From Candidatus Altimarinota bacterium (GTDB lineage: Bacteria; Patescibacteriota; Gracilibacteria; UBA4473), in the NCBI GenBank assembly GCA_026982915.1, contig JALWQU010000002.1, forward strand, positions 1-9,813: 9,813 nt of DNA, read 5' to 3'. The notes beneath the pieces are model-generated. The model did no database searches. It worked only from the letters and a program-made list of their open reading frames with translations, and was not told the DNA's origin. The position numbers were made by a program, and so were the translations under genes. Positions 1 through 5,633 of the stretch are shown here, one piece after another. Each line of letters begins with the position of its first letter. Positions within the stretch are counted from its first letter, which is position 1.

Positions 1-184
1 TGAGCGGATTCATATTATTAGTCTGCTTGGTGCTAAACCCAATCAGGTTAAAAAACTTTGCCTCAATAACTCTCCGCCTCAATTATCTTTCTGTTGATTT
101 TTTCTCGGACAGTACTGCCTATCTCTTATGATAGTGGTGCTCCTCGAAATAGCTTTTGTTCTTTGCTAAATCGATATTTTGTAC

Positions 185-234
185 CTTCTCCCGACTTAGG
201 GTTTACTCAATAGTGAACTCTGTGTAGGGAGAAG
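185..234. repeat. Long imperfect hairpin, 50 nt
   Basis: An outer perfect 8-bp stem (185-192 with 227-234, cttctccc/gggagaag) continues, after single G-A and T-T mismatches, into an inner 10-11 bp stem (197-207 with 212-222, including G-U pairs) closed by a CAAT loop. About 21 of 23 positions pair. It is followed by a T/C-rich tract (235-260), so a transcription terminator for whatever lies upstream is possible. Such long, interrupted hairpins ending a few bases before TTTCAC also resemble the subterminal hairpins of IS200/IS605-type elements. No transposase is visible, so that reading remains a guess. Confidence 0.6.
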
Positions 235-271
235 TTTCACTTTCTCTCTTTCTTTCAATTATTTAACCCGC

Positions 272-276
272 AAGGA
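272..276 (+). promoter_or_regulatory. Ribosome binding site (AAGGA)
   Basis: AAGGA lies 8 nt before the ATG at 285. It is one of only two clear Shine-Dalgarno sequences in the window and the main argument that the downstream ORF is, or once was, translated from this ATG. Confidence 0.6.
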
Positions 277-284
277 AAAAAATC

Positions 285-653
285 ATGAAAAAAACAAAAA
301 TTATAGATATACTTGAAAATTTTTTTGGCACAATTCTTGACGACTTGAAGTCAGGATCCGTAAAGTTTCAAAAAAAGAAAGGGATTTCAGAAATTTATGT
401 TTTAGAAGCGAACGGAGTTCGCTTGGAAGTAAAAAGAGGGAGCTTTAATTGGCTTTCGCCTCATAGAGGCGGAGCCACTGAAAAAAGAAATATCGAAAAA
501 ATTTTAGTACCAAGCCTACAGGCTTGGATCGGAACAACCCGGGAGCATCATACACCAATGATGCTTCCACAACCTAAAAAAATAATCGTCCAACTAAACC
601 TTTTCCAGAACAGAGTTGAATACTGCTTCATAATTTCAATCATAAAATTATGA
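285..653 (+). CDS. Hypothetical protein, 122 aa, doubtful C-terminal half
   Basis: I do not recognise this protein. The first half (residues about 1-60) looks like ordinary protein: an amphipathic lysine-rich N-terminus (MKKTKIIDILENFFG), then a segment that could form beta strands (ISEIYVLEANGVRLEVKRG). The second half has an unusual composition, including HHTPMMLPQPKK, and its DNA folds into a series of strong hairpins, which is unusual for coding sequence. There is no signal peptide or membrane segment. The start is supported by AAGGA at 272-276. No frame continues the protein past 653 and I could not find a frameshifted remainder. It may be a real small protein, or the 5' part of a decayed gene fused by chance to structured non-coding DNA. 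A gap of 162 bp with promoter-like sequence separates it from the next gene, so it is probably transcribed separately. Confidence 0.4.
   Translation: MKKTKIIDILENFFGTILDDLKSGSVKFQKKKGISEIYVLEANGVRLEVKRGSFNWLSPHRGGATEKRNIEKILVPSLQAWIGTTREHHTPMMLPQPKKIIVQLNLFQNRVEYCFIISIIKL
451..568. repeat. Cluster of three strong hairpins inside the 285-653 ORF
   Basis: Three stem-loops follow each other within 118 bp. The first (451-476) pairs ggct/agcc and cgcctc/gaggcg around an ATA loop. The second (510-527) is a perfect 7-bp stem, ccaagcc/ggcttgg, with a TACA loop. The third (541-568) has a 10-bp stem, gggagcatca/tgatgcttcc, with one G-U pair and an 8-nt loop. The three stems differ from each other in sequence, so this is not a tandem repeat. 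No T-run follows any of them. The function is unknown. Confidence 0.6.
628..653. repeat. AT-rich hairpin over the ORF stop codon
   Basis: A 9-bp stem (628-636 with 645-653) with an 8-nt loop spans the stop codon of the 285-653 ORF. The stem is almost all A/T and is followed by gtaaagcgc rather than a T-run, so it is a poor intrinsic terminator. It is the fourth stem in this 200-bp stretch. Confidence 0.4.
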
Positions 654-729
654 GTAAAGCGCATCAATTTACACTTTTTTCACTCAAAATTTTAAAATTC
701 TTGTCTCGAAAGAGATATTAGTCAGTTTT

Positions 730-775
730 TTTAATTTTGAAGAAAAATGAATTCATCAGACTTTCCTTAAATTTT
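730..775 (+). promoter_or_regulatory. Promoter-proximal conserved element, copy 1
   Basis: The 28 nt at 748-775 match 26 of 28 positions of the ilvC leader (9704 to 9677, minus strand), with core ATCAGACTTTCC. A -10-like TTTAAT (730-735) lies 13 nt upstream of the element, the same spacing as TATAAT to the element at ilvC. I see no good -35 box here. The start codon of the zinc-ribbon gene is 40 nt downstream. I infer a shared operator or leader element; the similarity is visible directly, the function is not. Confidence 0.5.
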
Positions 776-815
776 GGCTTTATTTTTTTATGAGAAAGGT
801 TTAGATTTTATCCTG

Positions 816-1142
816 ATGAAAATAGATTTTTTAAAAAAGCTTGTCGGCAAGATTCAACACGAGATACATTGTCCAAAATGTAAAAATACCTTTAAAGAAG
901 GCGGTATTGAGGTGCAGTCTATGAATGATCAGCAATTAGAATTTGCGTCACACTGTCATATTTGTGGGGCTAATGTCAAAATCGTAGCGGATATCAATGT
1001 GGGGATGGCGAAAAATCTGCCAAAAACACAAAAGCAAGAATCACCATCGAGTGACAACTTTATTTCCCACAAAAAAATAGAGACTATTTCAAAGGGCTTG
1101 AAAAGTTTCAAGGGTGATAATCTTCAGGATCTTTTTCAATAA
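816..1142 (+). CDS. Small zinc-ribbon protein
   Basis: The 108-residue protein has one CxxC pair near residues 19-22 (HCPKCKN) and a second about 30 residues later (CHICG), spaced like a zinc ribbon in which four cysteines hold one Zn2+. Such domains bind nucleic acid or protein partners; nothing here tells which. The remainder (VKIVADINV, then a Lys/Ser/Gln-rich tail) looks partly disordered. There is no signal peptide, so it is probably cytoplasmic. I chose the ATG at 816. A longer version from TTG at 774 would overlap the conserved leader element and lacks a ribosome binding site; the AAGG at 796-799 is too far from either start to help, so the start is uncertain. The lipoprotein gene begins 13 bp after the stop, so the two are probably cotranscribed. 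Confidence 0.7.
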   Translation: MKIDFLKKLVGKIQHEIHCPKCKNTFKEGGIEVQSMNDQQLEFASHCHICGANVKIVADINVGMAKNLPKTQKQESPSSDNFISHKKIETISKGLKSFKGDNLQDLFQ

Positions 1143-1145
1143 GGG
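1141..1145 (+). promoter_or_regulatory. Ribosome binding site (AAGGG) that fixes the lipoprotein start
   Basis: AAGGG overlaps the stop codon of the zinc-ribbon gene and ends 10 nt before the ATG at 1156. It decides for that start over an upstream in-frame start near 1114, which would add residues in front of a clean lipoprotein signal peptide. Confidence 0.6.
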
Positions 1146-1155
1146 CTATTTAAAC

Positions 1156-1590
1156 ATGAGAATATTGGGAATTTTGTTTCTGACGATCAGTAGCTTCGGC
1201 TTTTTTACGGGGTGCACGGAGTTTTTTAAAAAAACCTCTGATTCGGTTCAGCAAACCGCCAAAGAAACAACGGATAGTCTTAATACGGCTTATGAACAGG
1301 TTCAGCAAACAACAAAGGATGTTGGTACGGCTATAGGGGAAACCTATGATGATGTACAACAAAAAATAATAGTGATACAACAACAAATTACGGATACAAA
1401 GCGGGAGGTTGAGATTAAAGCCAAAGAGCTACAGGTGTTGGCGGAAAAATCAAAGAATACAGCGAGTGACAAAATTGATGAAATTCAAAAAAATCTGACA
1501 GAGGCACAGAAAGCTTATGATGAAGCTGTAAAGGCCCTAGAGAATCTCAATCAAACGGCTCAAATACTAAAGTCGAGTGTAACGCCGTAA
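1156..1590 (+). CDS. Coiled-coil lipoprotein
   Basis: This 144-residue protein starts with a short basic N-terminus (MRI), a hydrophobic stretch (residues 4-17) and a lipobox-like FTGC with Cys20 as the likely lipidated residue after signal peptidase II cleavage. The -3 position is Phe instead of the usual Leu, so the lipobox is slightly atypical. The mature part is nearly all polar, rich in Gln, Lys, Glu, Thr and Ala, without proline until the end, and is probably a long amphipathic helix or coiled coil. It contains two consecutive 18-residue units beginning VQQT and the start of a third. A membrane-anchored helical rod outside the cytoplasmic membrane is the likely form; the role is unknown. 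The helicase gene follows after 15 bp, which suggests shared transcription but not a shared function. Confidence 0.8.
   Translation: MRILGILFLTISSFGFFTGCTEFFKKTSDSVQQTAKETTDSLNTAYEQVQQTTKDVGTAIGETYDDVQQKIIVIQQQITDTKREVEIKAKELQVLAEKSKNTASDKIDEIQKNLTEAQKAYDEAVKALENLNQTAQILKSSVTP
1246..1353 (+). repeat. Tandem 54-bp (18-residue) repeat in the lipoprotein gene
   Basis: Units begin at 1246 (gttcagcaaac), 1300 (gttcagcaaac) and, degenerate, at 1354 (gtacaacaaa). The spacing is exactly 54 bp. Each full unit encodes VQQT(A/T)K followed by 12 less conserved residues with a Tyr near the end (AYEQ, TYDD). An 18-residue period equals five helical turns, consistent with an extended amphipathic helix grown by duplication. 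Confidence 0.7.
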
Positions 1591-1605
1591 TAACCGTTGT
1601 TTTTT

Positions 1606-4600
1606 ATGACATCAGATTTTTTATCACAACTTAATCCAGAACAGCGTCAAGCGGTGGAGCAGGTCTATGGGCCGGTATTGGTAATGGCGGGACCGGGAAC
1701 CGGTAAAACACATATGCTTACGGCTCGTATTGCCCATATTTTACAATCAGGGGTGGGTTGTGAACCGGAGAATATGCTTTGCCTGACCTTTACCGAAAGT
1801 GCGGCGGTGGAAATGAGAAACCGTCTCCAGTCATGGATTGGGGCTACGGCTTACCGAATAAAAATCATGACATTTCATGGATTTTGTCAGTGGGTAATGG
1901 ATCGGTATCCGTCTATATTTGAACCCAAAATGGGAATGGCGGAGGTCGCGGATGATCTGGCCAAGGCATTGGTCTACAGAACGGTTATAAAACAAAAAAA
2001 ATGGGAACATTTTTCAAGTGTATGGGATGATTTCCAGCATAAAGGGGATGTTCTTGGGGCTATCGGGAACCTCAAAAGAGAACATATTTCCCCCGCAAAA
2101 CTTCGAGATCTTATTCCCGCCGAAAAAGAACGAATGGAATCGGATCCAGATAATTTTTATAAGCGAAAATACAAAGACTTCGCGGTTGGGGACTGGAAAC
2201 CATCCGCTAAAAAAAGACTAGAAGACCGTATTGCGAAGATGTACGAATTGGCGGACTTTTGGGAGGCGTATGAAGCCGAACTAAGAAAGCGTGGTTATTT
2301 CGATTTTGATGATATGATAAACTGGGTGGTTGATGAAATGGCGTCCAATGAAAACTTAAGGTTTGATCTGCAGGAGAAATTTCAGTGGATTTTAGTCGAT
2401 GAGTATCAGGATACGAATGAGGCTCAAAACGCTATAATCTGGCAATTAACAGACGGCATTGAAGCGGCTAATATTTTTGCGGTTGGTGATGATGATCAGT
2501 CTATTTATCGGTTTCAGGGGGCGAGTAGTGCTAACCTAAAAGCCTTTAAAAATCGGTTCCCAGACCGAAAAGAAGTAATGCTTACGCATAATTATCGGTC
2601 ACACCAAAATATACTTGATGTGGCTTATGCGAGTGTGTCATTAAATACCGGGCGATCTGAGGCTAAATCAGGACTTGTAGCGAGTAATCCCGCTATAAAA
2701 AAACAGTTTGATGCGGGGAAAGTCACACGAGCACATTTTACTTCACGGTATGGAGAGATTAATTTTTTAGCCAAGACAATCGGCCAACAAATTGAAAAAG
2801 GTACTTCCGCCCATGAAATAGCTATTTTAGTGCGTAATAATCGAGAAATTACCGAGCTATCACGAGAACTTCCAAAGTTTGGAATACCGGTTTCCGCCCA
2901 GATAGCGCTCAATATTTTTGAGAATGAGTCGGTGCGACTGTTAATTTTAATGCTGGAGATTTTTTCCGATCCAGCACACGATGAAAAATTTTTAGAGTTA
3001 CTGCACGCGGATTTTTTAACCATTGATCCAGAGGCTTTATTGCAGCTTTCGCTGAAGCGGTATGCGGATAAAACTTCGCTTATAAGCCTTTTGCTTGATA
3101 AATCGGTTTCGGATACCGATGAAAATATCTATGCTTTTACACATTTTTTAGCCAGAGCACGAAAAAATTTCTTTCATTGTCGTCCAGCGGTATTAGCCGA
3201 GAAAATGCTTTATGAGTCAGGGATGGCCGATTTCCTAACCGAACAGAATCGGCTGGGGGATTGGCAGAATATTCGAAAATTTATTGATTGGATTCGAACG
3301 CAGAATCAAGAGTCTTTAAAGGGGTTGCTTGATCGTGTAGACCTGCATAAAGAATTACAGATCCCCATAAGACCGGATCCGTTGCCCGCGGATAAAAAAT
3401 CGGTTCAGATCATGACCACGCATAAATCAAAGGGTTTAGAGTTTGAAATAGTTTTTATTCCCGGATTAGAAGATAAAAAATGGGGGAATACAAGGAGTTT
3501 TGGTGGTATTAAGCTGCCAAATTTATCACCGATCGAGGAGACAGATTTGAACGCCGATGACAAAGAACAGCGGAAAAAAGATGACAACGAAGAAGAGCGC
3601 CGTTTATTTTTCGTCGCGATTACAAGGGCGAAATATCAACTTTTTTGTACTTATTCAGAAACCGATTTCACCGGAAGAGCCAAGAATCCATCACAGTTTT
3701 GGCACGAGATGCCAGAATCAAAAATAATAGAGCTCGAAAGTGATGCTTTGGAAGATGATTTACAAGCGTTATTGCCGGTCTTTTTTCAACACCAAGAAAA
3801 AACACTTTCAAAGGAAGAGCGTTATATTTTAGCGCCTAAAACACAAAATTTTGTCTGGTCCGCCTCTAGTTTGCAGGCTTTCATAGATTGTCCTCGTCGG
3901 TTTCTTTACCAGTATTTATACAAATTTCCTCGTCGCCCAAACGCGAGTATGGCGTTGGGCGTAGCGCTTCATGAGGCGCTCGAAAGGTTTCTGAAACAAG
4001 CTCAGAAAAAACAGCATTTTGAGGATAAAGCGGTTTTGTTAGATTTATACGAAAAAGCGCTTAGAGGTCAGCCTATTAAACATCATGATTTTGATAAATG
4101 GTTCGAACACGGTACTAAAATTTTGACCACTTACTACGAACAAAAAATTCAGAACTTCGCATCACAGTATCCTTTTGGCTATGCTTTGGAGTACGATTTT
4201 GGACATTTTTTCCCCGAAGTATCGGGTATTCGTATGACCGGAAAAATGGATAAGGTTGTTTTTCTTGACGACAAAAAGTCAGAAGCGAAGATTATTGATT
4301 ATAAATCAGGACGGCCTCGTGTGATTAAAGACGGATCGGCTTATTGGCGACAGCTTGTTTTTTATAGTCTTTTAGCGAGTCATGCCAAAGGTATAGACTG
4401 GAAAGTTGAATCTTGTGGCATTGAATTTTTAACCCCCGATGCCAAAGGGCGTATTGGTATAAAAGAAGTTCCTATTTCAAAAGAAGATCAACTAAAGGTT
4501 ATTGAGGAGTTAAAAACAGCGGATAAACAGCTAAAAAATCTAGAATTCCCCTTAATTCCAAATCCAGAAGGGGATAGTGATATTGATTTTTGGCAAAACT

Positions 4601-4611
4601 TTGGGCGTTAA
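1606..4611 (+). CDS. UvrD/PcrA-type helicase fused to RecB-like PD-(D/E)XK nuclease
   Basis: This 1001-residue protein is a superfamily 1 (3'-5' type) DNA helicase with a C-terminal nuclease. Helicase motifs appear in order: Q motif LNPEQ (9-13), Walker A AGPGTGKT (28-35), Ia LTFTESAA (60-67), TFHGFC (89-94), VDEYQD (264-269), GDDDQSIYR (294-302), LTHNYRS (326-332), TTHKSKGLEFE (604-614) and EEERRLFFVAITRAK (662-676). The nuclease follows: GVALHEALE (His789), GKMDK (Asp882), IIDYKSG (Asp898, Lys900) and QLVFY (Gln916, Tyr920), the RecB/AddB catalytic pattern. The four-cysteine iron-sulfur site of AddB is absent; only one Cys (FIDCPRRF) stands at the expected first position. It probably unwinds and trims DNA ends in double-strand break repair or recombination, perhaps replacing RecBCD/AddAB, but this is inferred. 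I chose ATG 1606 over TTG 1597; no clear ribosome binding site is present, so coupling to the lipoprotein gene is likely. Confidence 0.92.
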   Translation: MTSDFLSQLNPEQRQAVEQVYGPVLVMAGPGTGKTHMLTARIAHILQSGVGCEPENMLCLTFTESAAVEMRNRLQSWIGATAYRIKIMTFHGFCQWVMDRYPSIFEPKMGMAEVADDLAKALVYRTVIKQKKWEHFSSVWDDFQHKGDVLGAIGNLKREHISPAKLRDLIPAEKERMESDPDNFYKRKYKDFAVGDWKPSAKKRLEDRIAKMYELADFWEAYEAELRKRGYFDFDDMINWVVDEMASNENLRFDLQEKFQWILVDEYQDTNEAQNAIIWQLTDGIEAANIFAVGDDDQSIYRFQGASSANLKAFKNRFPDRKEVMLTHNYRSHQNILDVAYASVSLNTGRSEAKSGLVASNPAIKKQFDAGKVTRAHFTSRYGEINFLAKTIGQQIEKGTSAHEIAILVRNNREITELSRELPKFGIPVSAQIALNIFENESVRLLILMLEIFSDPAHDEKFLELLHADFLTIDPEALLQLSLKRYADKTSLISLLLDKSVSDTDENIYAFTHFLARARKNFFHCRPAVLAEKMLYESGMADFLTEQNRLGDWQNIRKFIDWIRTQNQESLKGLLDRVDLHKELQIPIRPDPLPADKKSVQIMTTHKSKGLEFEIVFIPGLEDKKWGNTRSFGGIKLPNLSPIEETDLNADDKEQRKKDDNEEERRLFFVAITRAKYQLFCTYSETDFTGRAKNPSQFWHEMPESKIIELESDALEDDLQALLPVFFQHQEKTLSKEERYILAPKTQNFVWSASSLQAFIDCPRRFLYQYLYKFPRRPNASMALGVALHEALERFLKQAQKKQHFEDKAVLLDLYEKALRGQPIKHHDFDKWFEHGTKILTTYYEQKIQNFASQYPFGYALEYDFGHFFPEVSGIRMTGKMDKVVFLDDKKSEAKIIDYKSGRPRVIKDGSAYWRQLVFYSLLASHAKGIDWKVESCGIEFLTPDAKGRIGIKEVPISKEDQLKVIEELKTADKQLKNLEFPLIPNPEGDSDIDFWQNFGR

Positions 4612-4619
4612 GGAAAAAA

Positions 4620-4647
4620 TTGCCATTTTTTAGTGCCCCACTATGCT
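4620..4647 (+). promoter_or_regulatory. Candidate sigma70-type promoter for the SRPBCC-miaB pair
   Basis: TTGCCA (4620-4625) and TATGCT (4642-4647) are 16 bp apart and lie between the helicase stop and the next ATG (4682). A second possible -10, TATAAA (4660-4665), would give an almost leaderless transcript. A short A/T-only hairpin (4614-4631) overlaps the -35 box and could weakly end the upstream transcript. Confidence 0.45.
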
Positions 4648-4650
4648 TTC

Positions 4651-4667
4651 GGAAAGTCCTATAAATT
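4651..4667 (-). promoter_or_regulatory. Conserved element, copy 3 (reverse orientation)
   Basis: On the minus strand this 17-nt stretch reads AATTTATAGGACTTTCC, matching 15 of 17 positions of the ilvC leader element and 14 of 17 of the copy at 750-766. It starts 3 nt after the -10 candidate TATGCT and overlaps the alternative -10. Relative to its gene it is inverted compared with the other two copies, as an operator for a DNA-binding protein could be. The match is short, so chance remains possible. Confidence 0.3.
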
Positions 4668-4681
4668 AATCTCTATTCATT

Positions 4682-5626
4682 ATGAATCTTTTTAAAATTC
4701 CCGTTACGGTTTCAGAATCAATCATTATTAATAAACCTATTGGAGAGGTTTTTAGCTTTATCAGTGACTATAAAAATGAAACAAAATGGTCACCGTGGTT
4801 GATTATGGAACCAACGGCACGGATTGAACGATCACCAGAAACCAATAAGGTGGGGAGTTTTTCTTCTTGGGATGGTCAGTATATTGGGGCGGGAAAAACC
4901 GTGCAGACGAAGCTTGAAACGGATAAAACCATTTGCCGTGATTTGGAATTTTATCGGCCATGGAAATCAACGGCCACCATCACTTTTAATTTTGAAACGG
5001 TAAAGGGGGGAACAAAGGTTATCTGGACGATGAATACAACGCTACCGTTCTTTATGTTTTGGCAGAAAAAAACAATGGCGGCTTGGGTAGGTCTTGATTT
5101 CAAAAGAGGGCTTAGTATGTGTCAGGAATACCTTGAGACCGGTCGTGTTGAGTCTGAGGTGACCATTAACCGTATTGAAGATCATCAAGAGTTTGCTTAT
5201 ATCGGTCTAAAAACAACTTGTACTTTGTCCGAAGTTGGTCCGGCGATGGAAGCGGATGTTAAAAAGCTAGAAGCCTTTGTTGAAAAAGAAAAAATAAACA
5301 CGATTGAACCTTCTTTCTCGATTTACCACGCCTATGATCCGGTCAAAAATAGCTGTACTTATACTTTTGGTTTGGCGGTAGAAAATCCTATGGCCGTACC
5401 AGAAGGTTTTGTCTCATCGGTTGTCAAAGGCGGACAGGCTCTTAATATTACCCATAAAGGGTCTTATCGAAACCTTGGAAATGCTTGGGCGACCGGTTTT
5501 CCTTATGCTAAATCTAAAAAAATAAAGATTAATCAAAAACTAGGCGCGATTGAAGTCTATAAAAATAACCCTAAAAATACAAAACCCGCTGACCTCGTAA
5601 CAGAAATCTACTTACCCGTAAAATAA
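4682..5626 (+). CDS. SRPBCC domain fused to GyrI-like effector-binding domain
   Basis: The 314-residue protein has two recognisable halves. Residues about 8-155 look like an SRPBCC (START-like, polyketide-cyclase type) fold: an opening strand SESIIINKPIGEVFSFISD, a KWSPW motif, a run of strands, and a long closing helix. Residues about 160-314 resemble the GyrI-like / AraC-type effector-binding domain, with the typical ending GAIEVYKNNP...LVTEIYLPVK. Both folds bind small hydrophobic ligands in a cavity, and GyrI-like domains often act as ligand sensors. No DNA-binding domain is present, so it is probably a ligand-binding or sequestering protein rather than a regulator by itself; the ligand cannot be read from the sequence. 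There is no signal peptide or membrane segment. The ATG at 4682 lacks a Shine-Dalgarno site. The stop is 7 bp before miaB, so the two are probably cotranscribed. Confidence 0.82.
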   Translation: MNLFKIPVTVSESIIINKPIGEVFSFISDYKNETKWSPWLIMEPTARIERSPETNKVGSFSSWDGQYIGAGKTVQTKLETDKTICRDLEFYRPWKSTATITFNFETVKGGTKVIWTMNTTLPFFMFWQKKTMAAWVGLDFKRGLSMCQEYLETGRVESEVTINRIEDHQEFAYIGLKTTCTLSEVGPAMEADVKKLEAFVEKEKINTIEPSFSIYHAYDPVKNSCTYTFGLAVENPMAVPEGFVSSVVKGGQALNITHKGSYRNLGNAWATGFPYAKSKKIKINQKLGAIEVYKNNPKNTKPADLVTEIYLPVK

Positions 5627-5633
5627 CTTTTGT

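Larger units (their letters stand above)
1..284. other. Left-edge region without a convincing gene
   Basis: No convincing gene lies here. A plus-strand frame is open from base 2 to a TGA at 95-97 and would give a 31-residue tail ending PPQLSFC. It could be the end of a gene entering from the left, but I recognise no family and a second frame is equally open to about 143, so I do not call it. From about 98 to 240 the sequence looks like structured non-coding DNA: a small stem (119-123 with 130-134), then the large hairpin described separately, then a pyrimidine-rich tract (235-260) leading into the ribosome binding site of the next ORF. Confidence 0.5.

Noticed and set aside
2..97. Open frame at the left edge that could be the tail of an upstream gene.
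   Set aside because: Only 31 codons, no recognisable motif, and another frame is open over the same stretch.
774..815. Upstream TTG start that would lengthen the zinc-ribbon protein by 14 residues.
   Set aside because: No ribosome binding site, it overlaps the conserved leader element, and the added residues look like translated AT-rich DNA.
1222..1236. T6A7 run in the lipoprotein gene as a programmed frameshift site.
   Set aside because: The reading frame does not place a slippery heptamer in register, and the protein continues sensibly in frame 0.
4090..4120. ggttcgaac motif resembling a tRNA T-arm.
   Set aside because: It lies inside the helicase-nuclease gene and no acceptor stem or anticodon arm can be formed around it.
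4614..4631. A/T hairpin (aaaaaat/atttttt) after the helicase gene as an intrinsic terminator.
   Set aside because: The 7-bp stem has no G-C pair and is too weak to call; it may attenuate slightly.
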